DNA from: Palsa-506 sp963755815
GTDB lineage: Bacteria; Actinomycetota; Actinomycetes; Streptosporangiales; Streptosporangiaceae
Length of the DNA: 64,000 bases
Direction of reading: 5' to 3'
NCBI GenBank assembly: GCA_963755815.1
Contig: CAVWLF010000001.1
Coordinates: 1-64,000 of the forward strand
This document shows, in pieces, positions 7,767-16,864 of the stretch. A model generated the notes under the pieces. That model was given only the letters and a program-made list of their open reading frames with translations, was not told where the DNA came from and did no database searches. Numbering within the stretch: the first letter of the stretch is position 1; every line of letters starts with the position of its first letter. The translations under genes were made by a program, and so were the position numbers.

Positions 7767-8294
7767 CTAGCTGGGCTGCTGGAGGAGCTTGACCATTATC
7801 AGGCACGGGTTTTCGGGCCATAGGCCGTGAATCTCCTCCAGCGGCCGGAAGCCCATGGCCGCGTAGAACTGCCGCGTCCGGTCGTAGCCAGCGTCAGGCC
7901 GGGACGGACCGAGGGTCTTGACCTGGAGCAGCTCAACCCCGTCGGCGATCAGATCGGCCTCCAGGGCTTCGACCAGACCCCGGCCGACACCGCGGCGATG
8001 CGTGGCGGGCTCCACGGCCATCAGGTAAATCTCGGCTGCGCCGGGGAAATGGCGAGCCGCCAGTAGCACCCCCACCGGCGCGCGCTTCCCCACCCGGGCC
8101 TGCGGCGCAGCACTAGGCCACGCCAGGTAGGTGGGCAGCTCGCGGGCCATCTCGACGTACTCGATGATCGCGGACTCGATTCCGAACCAATCAGGCAGCG
8201 AGCGCAGCAGCCGGTCGACCGCATCGGGGTCCTGCTCGCCCGAGGTCACGTGCCACGGCGGGGATGCCGGAACTTGCCCGATGCCAGAAGTCAT
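7767..8294 (-). CDS. GNAT-family N-acetyltransferase
   Basis: 175 residues with a complete acetyl-CoA site: strand YLMAVEPATHRRGVGRGLVE gives the Q/R-x-x-G-x-G/A loop. The C-terminal FYAAMGFRPLEEIHGLW matches the usual GNAT end. The protein opens with a segment typical of acetyltransferases of small molecules (LLRSLPDWFGIESAIIEYVE). The substrate cannot be read from sequence. It converges on the LuxR-type gene and has no close operon partner. Confidence 0.85.
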   Translation of the reverse strand: MTSGIGQVPASPPWHVTSGEQDPDAVDRLLRSLPDWFGIESAIIEYVEMARELPTYLAWPSAAPQARVGKRAPVGVLLAARHFPGAAEIYLMAVEPATHRRGVGRGLVEALEADLIADGVELLQVKTLGPSRPDAGYDRTRQFYAAMGFRPLEEIHGLWPENPCLIMVKLLQQPS

Positions 8295-8342
8295 TCCCGC
8301 ACGCTAGCCTGACCCCCGCCGCGGCGGTGATGAGGCCTCGCC

Positions 8343-9041
8343 TCATTCGGTCCACGACTCGGTGCGGCATAGACGATCCCGCCACAGCCGGACGCCATCC
8401 CCCTTCGGCTGCCATCGCTCGCACCGGCGAAGCATGGCGCGGCATCGCGCGAGCATGGCCTGCTGGCGTGATGCCCAGGCAGGAGCAGAGCCGTACGCGT
8501 CGAAGAGCCCGTCCAGGGCCGAGGCGTGCTCAGGGTGATGCATGCGGACGATCCACTCGCACCAGGCCAGGTCCTCGACTGGATGTCCGAGGTGGGCCCA
8601 TTCCCAGTCCAGGACAGCTGTGATCGCATCGGCAGCCGGGTCGAGCAGGACATTATTCGGCCCATAGTCGCCGTGGACCAGGACACTAGGAGCCTGGCCC
8701 GGACCGCCAGCAATGACTAGCGCGGGATCAATCGAGTGGATGCGCCTGAGCATCTGCCCGCACGCCCGCAGGACGTGTTCAGCCAGGCCAGCCTCGATCA
8801 GGTCCTGACCGTGGACACCGACCATGAAGGCCATGCACAGCCAATCGGCACCGGCGTCTACGACCCTGGGAATGGGCAGGCGGCCCGCAAGCCCGCGCAG
8901 CACCGCAGCCTCAAGCGCGCACCGGTCGACGGCGTCAGGCCCCTGATAGCCCTTGATCACCGTGAACCCGGCACGAGTGGTGCGGTTCGTGTAGCCATGC
9001 GGCATCCGCTCAGAGATCGTCCGGCCGCCCTCGAAGTCCAA
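8343..9041 (-). CDS. Aminoglycoside phosphotransferase (APH)-fold small-molecule kinase
   Basis: 232 residues. The catalytic loop is LVHGDYGPNNVLLD with HGD at 123-125 and Asn130. The metal-binding Asp145 lies in VLDWEWAHLGHPVEDLAW, where that Asp replaces the DFG of protein kinases. The N-lobe is short, so the ATP-binding Lys region is reduced or diverged compared with the ~260-300 residues usual in the family. The fold also covers choline, homoserine and methylthioribose kinases, so antibiotic resistance should not be assumed. Confidence 0.8.
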   Translation of the reverse strand: MDFEGGRTISERMPHGYTNRTTRAGFTVIKGYQGPDAVDRCALEAAVLRGLAGRLPIPRVVDAGADWLCMAFMVGVHGQDLIEAGLAEHVLRACGQMLRRIHSIDPALVIAGGPGQAPSVLVHGDYGPNNVLLDPAADAITAVLDWEWAHLGHPVEDLAWCEWIVRMHHPEHASALDGLFDAYGSAPAWASRQQAMLARCRAMLRRCERWQPKGDGVRLWRDRLCRTESWTE

Positions 9042-9054
9042 CTAGCGCGGGCCG

Positions 9055-9885
9055 CTAGAGATCGACGGTGCCGGAGATGCAGGTAACGGTCGAGCCGCCG
9101 ACCCAGACCGCGCCGTCGGGGCCGCTGGTGATGCGCACCTGCCCGTTCCGGCCGAGGACGGTGCCCTGCCGGGCCAGGTACGGGGCCTGCGCGCGGCCGG
9201 TGGCCAGCAGCCACTGCGCCAGCGAGGCGTTAAGGCTGCCCGTGACCGGATCCTCGGCCGTGCCGCCGTCGCTGGCGGTGAAGGCCCGCACCTCGAACGC
9301 GGCCGGTCCGCCGGGCGGGTGCGGCCCGGCGACGCCGATCTCGAGGTCGGTCGCGCCGGGCCGGAGCGCGAGCACGGCGTCGGCGCTGGCCAGCAGCACG
9401 GCGATCCAGCCGGGTCCGTTGTCCGCCCACTGCAGGTCGACGATTTCCTCGCGGCCGATCCGGAGGATGTCAGCGATGCGCTGCGCCAGCGGCTCGTCCA
9501 CCGGGCCGCTGCGCAACAGCGGGGGCGCGGCGAAGGCCAGCCCGCCGTCATCCTGGCGGATCGTGATCAGGCCTGCTTCGCACTGCTGCACCACAACGCC
9601 GGCCCGGCGGGGCTGGCCGCCAGCCTCCAGCCAGGCGTGACACGTGCCAAGCGTCGGGTGCCCGGCGAATGGCAGCTCCCGGCTGGCCGTGAAGATCCGC
9701 ACCTGGTAGTCCGCGCTGTCATCGTCAGGCACCAGCAGGAACGTGGTCTCAGACAGGTTCGTCCAGTTAGCGAAGCGCTGCATCTGCTCAGTCGTCAGCC
9801 CGTCCGCGCCGAACACGACGGCGAGCGCGTTGCCCCGATAGGGAGTTGAGGTAAAGACGTCGACCTGGCGAAACTGTCGCAACAT
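9055..9885 (-). CDS. PhzF-family isomerase/epimerase-like protein
   Basis: 276 residues in the usual family size. The N-terminus (QVDVFTSTPYRGNALAVVFG) and catalytic Glu46 in WTNLSETTFLL are intact. The second half repeats the fold with GSLNASLAQWLLATGRAQ and the end motif GQVRITSGPDGAVWVGGSTV. PhzF proteins shift double bonds or epimerise small acids. No phenazine genes are nearby, so a phenazine role is not implied. Confidence 0.92.
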   Translation of the reverse strand: MLRQFRQVDVFTSTPYRGNALAVVFGADGLTTEQMQRFANWTNLSETTFLLVPDDDSADYQVRIFTASRELPFAGHPTLGTCHAWLEAGGQPRRAGVVVQQCEAGLITIRQDDGGLAFAAPPLLRSGPVDEPLAQRIADILRIGREEIVDLQWADNGPGWIAVLLASADAVLALRPGATDLEIGVAGPHPPGGPAAFEVRAFTASDGGTAEDPVTGSLNASLAQWLLATGRAQAPYLARQGTVLGRNGQVRITSGPDGAVWVGGSTVTCISGTVDL

Positions 9886-9966
9886 GATTCGATTCTGGCA
9901 TCCGCGCCCGGAGGCGAGGGCGTCACCGGCCGGTATCCGCCAACGGCAGGCCGAAGACCTCCGTCA

Positions 9967-10479
9967 CTACGCGGGCACGGCCAGGCGCTGCATCCATAGC
10001 GAGCTGATGTACTGACCATCCTTAACCGCGTACTCGCAGAACGTGCCCACCTCGGTAAAGCCGAACTTCCGGTGCAACGCGACCGACGCGTCGTTGGGCA
10101 GGGCGATGCCGGCCAGGGCGACATGAATCTTCTCGCCCGCCAGGCAGCTGAACAGCTCGCGGTAGAGCGCGGTCCCAGCGCCCTGCCCCCGGCAGCCGGC
10201 CTGCAGCGCGATGGTGACTTCGATGGTTTCCGAGAAGGCCTCGTGCCGCCGGTAGCGCTGGCTGCCGGCGTAGCCCATGACCTGGCCGTCACGCCGGGCC
10301 ACGAAGAGCCGGTAGCAGCCGGCCGGGGAGAACTGCCCGAACCAATCGCGCCGGTCAGCCACGCTGACCGGCCGGGTGCCGAAGTTGGCGATCGAGTTCG
10401 CCGCCGTGTAGTTGAAGATCTCCACGATTCCGGGCAGGTCAGCTTCGACCGCAGGCGCGATCCGCACGGGCGTCATCAT
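9967..10479 (-). CDS. GNAT acetyltransferase, phosphinothricin acetyltransferase-like
   Basis: 170 residues. IVEIFNYTAANSIANFGTRP matches the start of the PAT/Bar/YncA group. ALQAGCRGQGAGTALYRELF is the acetyl-CoA pyrophosphate loop, and HRKFGFTEVGTFCEYAVKDG is the typical C-terminus. Enzymes of this group acetylate phosphinothricin, methionine sulfoximine or related amino acids. The start overlaps the stop of the S9 peptidase gene by 3-4 nt, so the pair is co-translated. Confidence 0.85.
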   Translation of the reverse strand: MMTPVRIAPAVEADLPGIVEIFNYTAANSIANFGTRPVSVADRRDWFGQFSPAGCYRLFVARRDGQVMGYAGSQRYRRHEAFSETIEVTIALQAGCRGQGAGTALYRELFSCLAGEKIHVALAGIALPNDASVALHRKFGFTEVGTFCEYAVKDGQYISSLWMQRLAVPA

Positions 10480-12416
10480 GCTTGCCCTTCCGCCGGATCA
10501 GCGAGCCACCGGTCGAACCACGCGCGGGCCCGCCGGAGCAGGTCGAGCTGATGATTGCGTTCCGCCAGCCCGTGACCCTCCCTCGGGTAGACGACAAGCT
10601 CATGCTCGGCCCCGAACCAGCTGAGCGCGCGGTGGAAGTAGATGGCCTGGCCGAGCGGCACGTTCGTGTCATCCTCGCCGTGCACGATCAGCACCGGGGT
10701 ACGGACCTTCGAGGCGAACGAGATCGGGCTGACCTGGTCGTGCGGGTGCGGGCCGGTGCCCTCCCAGCCGCAGCTGCCGCCGTACTCTGCCTCCAGGGTG
10801 CCATTTTCGCCGGTCGCGACGAGCATCCCCCAGTCGCTGATCCCGGCGCTCATCAGCGCGGCCCCGAACCGGCCGGTCTGCCCGATCGCCCACGCGGTCA
10901 TGAACCCGCCGTGGCTGCCTCCCTCGATCCCGAGCCGGCCGGAGTCCGCGACCCCGTCCGCGATCAGCAGGTCGATCCCGCTGACGATGTCGGTCCACTC
11001 TTCGCCGCCGATCGAGCCGGTGATCGTCGCGGCGAAGTCGTTGCCATGGCCCTGCCCGCCCCGCGGGTTGGGCAGGAACACCGCGTAACCCGCGGCGGCC
11101 AGCCACTGCCCCGGGGCGTGCGCGTGCAGCATGAGCCGGTCGGACCACCGATAGTAGGGACCGCCGTGCACCATCGTGACCAGCGGAAACGGGCCGTCCG
11201 TCCGGCGCCGGCCAGGCGGCAGGATCAGCAGGCCGTCCAGGCCGAGTCCGTCGGACGCGGTGTAGGAGAGGCGCTCCTGAGTCCCCCAGCTGATCTGGCG
11301 CAGCTCCGGGCTGGTGTCGCTGACCCGGACGAGCCGGCCGCCGGGCGGCCCGGCCTGAACGTCGGCCGGCTCGTACGACGTGGTCACCAGCACGGCGACC
11401 CGCTCACCCGAGCGGCTCACGGTCAGCGAGGCGGCGTCGCCGGCCAGAACCGACACCCGGTCGAAGCGCCGCAGGCCGGCGTCGAGCCGGTAGATCGCGG
11501 TATCGAGCCCGTCGGCGAACAGCGCCAGCGGCGGGCCGGCCGATACCTGCGCCAGGCCGAGCGGGCAGACGGTCATGCCCTCGGTCAGATTGACCTGCTT
11601 CCCGGCGGCACCGGCAGCGGGCACCGGGACGTCGAAGACGGCAAAGCCGCCATTCGGCCCGGGCATCGCCAGGTAGCTCAGGTGCCAGCCGCCATCGGCA
11701 TTCCACCAGGCCAGCGAGTGCGCCTCCGCTGCGATCTGGCCGAGATCGCGGACCGCGCCGGTCTCCGGATCGATCACGTGCAGCTCGTTAGTAGACATGC
11801 CGGGATCGATCTCCGGCGAGACCCAGCTGATCACCGCCAGCGGGCCGCCGTCCGGCCGCTGCGTCACCTCGGCCACGTGCCGGTCGCCGAGCCCGTCCAC
11901 CACGCGCAGCTCCCGGGTGGCCAGATCGAGCAGCCGCAGCCGCTCGCGGGGGAACTGTTCTCCCCAGACGAACGCGTCGTCGAATTCGGCGCGCCTGCGC
12001 TCCTCCTGCTCGGTCGGCTCGTCCGTCGCGACCACGGCCGCCAGCCGGGCGCCCGCGAGCGGGCAGGCATCGGAGATCGCGCCACGCCAGCTGGTCAGAG
12101 CCTGGGCCTCGCCGCCGTCAAGCGGGATCCCGTGCAGCTGGACGGAGCCGGCCCGGTCCGACCGGAAGAACAGCGACGCCGAGTCCGGTGCCCAGCGCGG
12201 GCCGGAGTCCGCCGCCGTACCGGCGGTCAGCTGCCGCGCCGGTGCGCTCCCGTCCGCGGCGGCGACCCAGAGCGCGCTGAGACGGCGCTCCCCCCGCCGG
12301 CCGACCGGGGCGACCACGTAGGCGACCCAGCGCCCGTCCGGTGAGATCACCGGCTGCAGCGCCGTGGCCCGGTCCACGATGAGCTCCGCGGTCAGTTCCG
12401 GTGTCTCCTCGCTCAT
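10476..12416 (-). CDS. S9 family prolyl oligopeptidase / acylaminoacyl peptidase
   Basis: 646 residues. An N-terminal beta-propeller (about 1-390; WD-like repeats such as SPDGRWVAYV and RWAPDSASLFFRSDRAG) caps a C-terminal alpha/beta hydrolase. The nucleophile is in GGSHGGFMTAW (about Ser500), the acid in HGEDDTNVPL (about Asp581), and the His in YPREGHGLAE (about His613). There is no signal peptide, so it is cytoplasmic and trims short peptides. ATG 12416 begins MSEETPELTAELIV; a frame extension of 13 residues upstream is not conserved. It is followed directly by the acetyltransferase gene. Confidence 0.93.
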   Translation of the reverse strand: MSEETPELTAELIVDRATALQPVISPDGRWVAYVVAPVGRRGERRLSALWVAAADGSAPARQLTAGTAADSGPRWAPDSASLFFRSDRAGSVQLHGIPLDGGEAQALTSWRGAISDACPLAGARLAAVVATDEPTEQEERRRAEFDDAFVWGEQFPRERLRLLDLATRELRVVDGLGDRHVAEVTQRPDGGPLAVISWVSPEIDPGMSTNELHVIDPETGAVRDLGQIAAEAHSLAWWNADGGWHLSYLAMPGPNGGFAVFDVPVPAAGAAGKQVNLTEGMTVCPLGLAQVSAGPPLALFADGLDTAIYRLDAGLRRFDRVSVLAGDAASLTVSRSGERVAVLVTTSYEPADVQAGPPGGRLVRVSDTSPELRQISWGTQERLSYTASDGLGLDGLLILPPGRRRTDGPFPLVTMVHGGPYYRWSDRLMLHAHAPGQWLAAAGYAVFLPNPRGGQGHGNDFAATITGSIGGEEWTDIVSGIDLLIADGVADSGRLGIEGGSHGGFMTAWAIGQTGRFGAALMSAGISDWGMLVATGENGTLEAEYGGSCGWEGTGPHPHDQVSPISFASKVRTPVLIVHGEDDTNVPLGQAIYFHRALSWFGAEHELVVYPREGHGLAERNHQLDLLRRARAWFDRWLADPAEGQA

Positions 12417-12660
12417 GCAACGCGTCCTTTCGCCGACCGTGGGTACCAGCCACATCCTGCCGTAGCGGAGAGAACCTTCCGCGCCGCTGCGGCAAGCTCA
12501 GCGCGGGGCCCGGCCTGAGCCAGTGGGATGCGGTCCGAGGGAATCCGCCAGCGCCCGCGGCGCCTGGCCGCGCCAGGCATCCGTGATCAGTTCCGCGAGC
12601 AGTGTAGGCACCAGCCGGAGCATCGCCGGCCGGCAGCGGGCTGCCGATAATTTTTAACGG

Positions 12661-12862
12661 ATGGCCCGGCGTCGGTCGCCCGGCCCGGCGACCCCGCCCC
12701 GCGGGAGTGCCATCCCGGCCCGGGCAGGTTGACCTCCAGCGCACGTGAGGTACGACGATGGTCCGGCGCCGGTCGCCCGGCCAGGCGGCCCGCCCCGCGG
12801 GAGTGCCGTCGCGGCCCGGGCAGGTTGACCTCCAGTGCACATGAGGTACGACGATGGGCCGA
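12661..12862 (+). repeat. Two tandem ~97-bp repeats ahead of the MFS gene
   Basis: Units begin at 12661 and 12758 (each ATGGYCCGGCG followed by YCGGTCGCCCGG) and share about 90% of positions, including CGGGCAGGTTGACCTCCAG and TGAGGTACGACGATGG. A third start of the unit overlaps the MFS gene start at 12854. The second unit can encode a 28-codon peptide (12758-12844) with GAGG upstream, whose stop overlaps ATG 12841 in the MFS frame. The rest of 12417-12660 holds no gene. Confidence 0.8.
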
Positions 12863-14088
12863 TGGCAGCGGCGGCGGGTGATGCCGGGGAGTGGTCGTAC
12901 TGGCGCGCACTGCGCAGCGGCCGGCTGGGTGCGCTGCTGGCCGGCAACCTGATCTCCAGCGCCGGTAACGGCATGATCATCAGTGCCCTGCCGCTGCTGA
13001 CCCTGCAGATCCGCGGCGGAATTCCGGCCGGACTGGCCATCGCGCTGGTCCAGGCGTCGCCGTACATCCTGGCCAGCGTGCTGGCCCTGACGCTGGGCCT
13101 GTCCCGGCTGCGGATCCCGCCGCGGGCACTGCTCATCTGGGACAGCATGCTGCGGAGTGCCACGTTTATCCTGCTCGGCACGCTCGCGGTGACCGGGACG
13201 CTCACCTTGTGGATGCTGGTGGGCGGGCTGCTGGCCGGATCGGTCTTCCAGATCGCCTCGAACAGCAGCCGGCGGCTGCTGGCCACCGGGATGACCGGCG
13301 CCGCTGGCCAGTTCGCGGTCAACGGGCTGCTGGGGACGAGCAGCAGCGTGGCCGCCTACGCGGTGGGCCCGGTCCTCGGCGGCATCGTGGCGACGGCGGC
13401 CAGCCCGGGCGTGGCGCTGATCGTCGACGGGCTCACCTTCGTGCCGATGCTCGGCGCCGTCTGCTTCGCGGTCTCCGCCACGTCCCGGCCGGCGCGCGGT
13501 CGTTTTGCTCCGGAGTCCGGCCTGCGCATCATGCGTGCCGTCCCGCCCGCGGCGCGGCTGTTCGTGGTGGTGTTCTGCTTCAACCTGTTCTACATGCCGG
13601 TCGAGGTCGCGCTGCCGCTGCTGGTGCACGGGCAGTTGCACGGCAGCGGAACGGCGCTCGGCCTGATCTGGTCCGGGTTCGGGGCCGGGGCGCTGCTCGG
13701 CGGGATGGGCACGTTGCTGCTGCGCCGGGTCCGGAGGCAGCGCGTGCTGGTCACGATCATCGGGGCGTGGGCCGCGGCGGTGCTGCTGCTCGCGTTCTCG
13801 CCGGCCGTGATCTTCGCGGTGGGGGCGTTCTTTCTCGGCGGGCTCATCTACGCGCCGTTCACGCCGATCGCCTATACCTACGTTCAGTCCATGCTGACGC
13901 CCGATGAGCAGCAGCCGGTCATCACCCTGTGGGCGGCGGGCGCCGTGCTCGCCGCGCCGGTCGGCCTCGCCCTGGCCGGGCCGCTGGTCAGCGCCGCGGG
14001 GGCCAGGAACGCCATGATCATCTCGGCATTGCTGACGGTCGCGCTCGTGCCCCTGGCCGCCGGCAGCCTGCGCCGGGCCCGACCATAG
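12841..14088 (+). CDS. Major facilitator superfamily exporter
   Basis: About 415 residues with roughly twelve hydrophobic helices and the layout of the MFS_3/enterobactin-exporter group (WSYWRALRSGRLGALLAGNL opens helix 1). An Arg-rich cytoplasmic loop follows helix 6 (FAVSATSRPARGRFAPESGL). ATG choices are 12835, 12841 and 12862; 12841 overlaps the stop of a possible leader peptide, while 12862 starts MAAAAGDAGEW. Substrate unknown; members export drugs or siderophores. Confidence 0.85.
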   Translation: MRYDDGPMAAAAGDAGEWSYWRALRSGRLGALLAGNLISSAGNGMIISALPLLTLQIRGGIPAGLAIALVQASPYILASVLALTLGLSRLRIPPRALLIWDSMLRSATFILLGTLAVTGTLTLWMLVGGLLAGSVFQIASNSSRRLLATGMTGAAGQFAVNGLLGTSSSVAAYAVGPVLGGIVATAASPGVALIVDGLTFVPMLGAVCFAVSATSRPARGRFAPESGLRIMRAVPPAARLFVVVFCFNLFYMPVEVALPLLVHGQLHGSGTALGLIWSGFGAGALLGGMGTLLLRRVRRQRVLVTIIGAWAAAVLLLAFSPAVIFAVGAFFLGGLIYAPFTPIAYTYVQSMLTPDEQQPVITLWAAGAVLAAPVGLALAGPLVSAAGARNAMIISALLTVALVPLAAGSLRRARP

Positions 14089-14245
14089 GCTGGCTTCCGC
14101 CGGATTCGGCCAGGACATATCCCGGGCCAGGCCCTGGATCCGGCATCGAGCACTCCGGTACGGCCGCCATGGGCCGCTTGACACCGGTACTCGCCGTTGC
14201 CACGCTGGCGGCGGGCCTGCCCGGCGCTGCTGACGGGGGGACGAG

Positions 14246-14653
14246 ATGCGCGACGGCCGCTGGGAAGTGGCATCCGGCGACGCCGACTTCGGCCCGTACC
14301 TCGCTGGCCAGCCGGCCGCGAGCGCTGAGATGTTCCTGCGCTTCATCGAGATGGCCCGGGCCTGCGGGCCGGTCACCTTCGAGCTGCAGAACGGACGCGT
14401 CGTCCTGCGCGGAACCCGCCGGATCTTCGCCTCCGTCCGCGCCAGCAAGCAGGGGCTGGACGGGCATATCAATCTCGCGCGCAGCGTCGCCGATCGCCGG
14501 TTCCGCAAGGTCGAGATGCTGACCAAACGCCTGTACTTCCACCGTTACGCCGTCACCTCCCTCTCCGAGCTGGACGAGGAGTTCGGGCGGTGGCTGTGCG
14601 AGGCCCGCGCGATCGGAGACGGGAGCCATCTGACGGACTCGGACGTGACGTGA
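14246..14653 (+). CDS. DUF5655-type small protein
   Basis: 135 residues. The pattern FLRFIEMARACGPVTFELQN, then RRIFASVRASKQGLDGHINL and a C-terminal ELDEEFGRWLCEARAIGDG matches the DUF5655 domain, often found alone in Actinobacteria or behind DUF4287. The domain's biochemical role is unknown; the fold is thought to be a small alpha/beta DNA- or nucleotide-associated unit. A GGGGGGACG ribosome site precedes the ATG. Monocistronic, in front of a convergent GNAT gene. Confidence 0.7.
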   Translation: MRDGRWEVASGDADFGPYLAGQPAASAEMFLRFIEMARACGPVTFELQNGRVVLRGTRRIFASVRASKQGLDGHINLARSVADRRFRKVEMLTKRLYFHRYAVTSLSELDEEFGRWLCEARAIGDGSHLTDSDVT

Positions 14654-14700
14654 TCTCCTTCGAGTTACGTCCGGCCGCACCCGCCGACCGCGAATTATGC

Positions 14701-14723
14701 CGGCGGCAGGCCGGAGGCCGCCG
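14701..14723. terminator. Bidirectional terminator hairpin
   Basis: CGGCGGC (14701-14707) and GCCGCCG (14717-14723) form a perfect 7-bp stem with a 9-nt loop between two convergent genes, ending directly at the stop codon of the GNAT gene. Confidence 0.5.
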
Positions 14724-15227
14724 TCAGGCGAGGTACTTACGGAAGATCACCCCGTGCCGCGCGTAGCCCATCCGGTCCTCGTAGAAGGGCACCGACAGCG
14801 GGCTGCGCAGGTTGGTATCCAGGGCGACCAGAACCGCGCCGCCGGATCGTCCCCACTGCTCGACGGCCGCCATCAGGGCCGTGCCCACGCCGGCCCGCCG
14901 GTACCTTTCGGCCACCATCAGCGCGTTGACGTAGACGCGCGGGCTGGCTGCCGCGCGGGTCAGCTGCCACTGCGCACCGGGTACCGGAGGCTCAAATACC
15001 GCCACCACGAATCCGGCTACCTGCTCGTCGACGGTGGCGACCAGCCGCAGCACGGTCTGGCTGCCGTCGGCGTGGTCCTGCTCGAACCAGCCGGCCAGGC
15101 CTGCCTCCGCGGGCAGCTGGAAGTTCGCCGGGTCCAGCTCGACGTAATAACGGGCCGCATCGAGCCAGGCCCGGGCACAACCCGCTCCGTCACCCGGCTG
15201 GATTCCGCGAACCTTCACCTCGGCCAT
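14724..15227 (-). CDS. GNAT-family N-acetyltransferase
   Basis: 167 residues from ATG 15227 (MAEVKVRGIQPGDGAGCARA), which has GGGGG upstream; a longer frame to 15269 adds Arg-rich residues. Motif A is NALMVAERYRRAGVGTALMA. Motif B carries ALDTNLRSPLSVPFYEDRMG, in which the Asn and the FYE stretch are typical of protein/amine acetyltransferases. Substrate unknown. Confidence 0.85.
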   Translation of the reverse strand: MAEVKVRGIQPGDGAGCARAWLDAARYYVELDPANFQLPAEAGLAGWFEQDHADGSQTVLRLVATVDEQVAGFVVAVFEPPVPGAQWQLTRAAASPRVYVNALMVAERYRRAGVGTALMAAVEQWGRSGGAVLVALDTNLRSPLSVPFYEDRMGYARHGVIFRKYLA

Positions 15228-15447
15228 TGACAATCCCCCTCCCCGGCACCGTATCTCTGGCTGCCGCATGCCTGGCGGCGCCGCGACCTGCTGTCGCTTT
15301 CTGGCAACCTCGGAATTGCGTTCCGCATGGTGGATATGGTCGATTGGTGTTGCCAGGGCAACAGCAAGGCGCCATCGATCAGGAGGAATGCTCCCCGCAC
15401 ACCGGCCGGCCGGGCGGGCTGGGGCGCATTGGCGGGGCTGGAGAGGT

Positions 15448-16755
15448 TCATGGCTGGTCGGCGTCCACGCAGATCAGGGCCCAGGGCCGGTCCTGGACCC
15501 GGGTCATCACCAGGGTCGCCCGGCGGGATCCGGAAAGCTTGAGGCGCCGGTGCAACTGGTCCACATCGCCGGCCAGTCCGCGGCGCCGGATGTCGACCGC
15601 GCCGATATCGAGTGCGCGCAGCCGGGCCGGGAGCTGCTTCTGGTTCCACGGGGCGGAGTCGATGACCCGCAGCCCTCGCCCGAACGGGGTACGCAGCGGC
15701 ACGTCAGCGGACAGGAAGGCGATCTGATCATCGATCTTCCAGGCGCCTAGCCCGCGCGCCAGTTCCGCCACCAGGCTGGCGCGGGTGACGGCCGGGTTGG
15801 GGTCGAGCAGGAACTCGCCGGGCATCCGGACCTCCACCGGCGGCCCGGGCTCGGGAACCAGGGTGTGACCGCCGGGCAGGAGGGTGGCGCGGGTGGCGCG
15901 GCCGGCTCCGGCGGCCGGCCTGGGGGCCGTCGCGAGCGCCGGAGACCAGGCGACCGCCTCTTTCAGCGCGCGGCCGATGGCGATGAACTCCAGCTCCCAG
16001 CCGGGCGGCACCGCCTCATGCGGCAGGCCGGGCGCGGCCTTGATGCCGACCGCCTCGACCCGCTCAGCCAGGCCGAGGCACCACGCCAGCGGTGGTTCGC
16101 TCTGGCCGGCCCGGAGCCGCCGGCCGCCGGCCCGCCGGGCGGGATCGACGAAGATCGCGTCCAGGCCGGCCAGGCTGACCTCCCGGACGTCGCCCTGCAC
16201 CGGTGTCAGGTTCCCGGCGACGCCGCAGACCTCGGCATTGGCCCGGGCGACGCGCAACTGCAGCGGGTCGCGGTCAACGGCGAGCACCTGACGGCTCCCG
16301 GCCGGCCCGCGGAGATCCTCGCCCGGCACCCGGTGGTCCTCGGCCGACGCGCGGAGATCCCCGGCCCGTACCCGGGGATCGTCGGCCGGCATGCAGGGGG
16401 CCTCGGCTAGGACGATGAGGTCGCCGCCGATCCCGCAGCACAGGTCCGCGACCCGGCCCGCGGCGCGGTAGCGGGCCGCCCGGTGCCGCGCCACTACCTC
16501 CGAGGACGCTTGCTCCAGGCCGGGCCGGGTGAAGAACATCTCCATGGCCCGGCTGAACTTGGCTCGCGCCAGCAGCCGCAGCTCATGCTGGGCCAGCGCT
16601 TCGGCCACGAGATCGGCCGGGTAACGCGAACGCAGCACCGTGCCCAGCCGCAGCGGCGTGTCCGCGGCGGCCGCCTCGGTGGCGAGATGATCGAGTAGCT
16701 CCCGGCCGCGCGGGGCCAGCAGGGACTCGAATCGCTCCACGCTTGCGTCAGCCAT
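15448..16755 (-). CDS. THUMP-like/class I SAM-dependent methyltransferase
   Basis: 435 residues from ATG 16755. An N-terminal helical region (about 1-95) is followed by a Rossmann methyltransferase core (VADLCCGIGGDLIVLAEA, then VLAVDRDPLQLRVARANAEV and DAIFVDPARRAGGRRL). The C-terminal 120 residues match the THUMP_like domain of actinobacterial RNA methyltransferases (GAWKIDDQIAFLSADVP, IRRRGLAGDVDQLHRRLKL). DPARR in motif IV suggests an RNA base target. The core is interrupted at about residues 125-160 by an insertion of near-repeats (ADDPRVRAGDLRASAEDHRV) encoded at about 16300-16400, absent from the usual family. It lies head-to-head with the next methyltransferase. Confidence 0.85.
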   Translation of the reverse strand: MADASVERFESLLAPRGRELLDHLATEAAAADTPLRLGTVLRSRYPADLVAEALAQHELRLLARAKFSRAMEMFFTRPGLEQASSEVVARHRAARYRAAGRVADLCCGIGGDLIVLAEAPCMPADDPRVRAGDLRASAEDHRVPGEDLRGPAGSRQVLAVDRDPLQLRVARANAEVCGVAGNLTPVQGDVREVSLAGLDAIFVDPARRAGGRRLRAGQSEPPLAWCLGLAERVEAVGIKAAPGLPHEAVPPGWELEFIAIGRALKEAVAWSPALATAPRPAAGAGRATRATLLPGGHTLVPEPGPPVEVRMPGEFLLDPNPAVTRASLVAELARGLGAWKIDDQIAFLSADVPLRTPFGRGLRVIDSAPWNQKQLPARLRALDIGAVDIRRRGLAGDVDQLHRRLKLSGSRRATLVMTRVQDRPWALICVDADQP

Positions 16756-16864
16756 GTCCTCTTCCCCGGGCGGGCCGGGCATAGGCCCCGGCCGCAGCGC
16801 GGCGAGGCAGCAACAGCCAGGCCGGCGGGCGGCCCGTGCTACAAAATGCTATGAGCGAGATGCG

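Noticed and set aside
8343..9041. Antibiotic-inactivating aminoglycoside phosphotransferase
   Set aside because: The APH fold is shared by many metabolite kinases and the N-lobe is short; no resistance context.
9055..9885. Phenazine biosynthesis locus
   Set aside because: PhzF homologues are widespread; no phzA, B, D, E or G nearby.
10482..12344. Long plus-strand frame opposite the S9 peptidase
   Set aside because: Shadow frame: composition is Arg/Gly/Pro/Gln-rich and the opposite strand has all peptidase motifs.
12118..14526. 802-codon minus-strand frame across the MFS gene
   Set aside because: Charged, Gln/Arg/Gly-rich antisense of membrane helices; the plus strand codes for a clear transporter.
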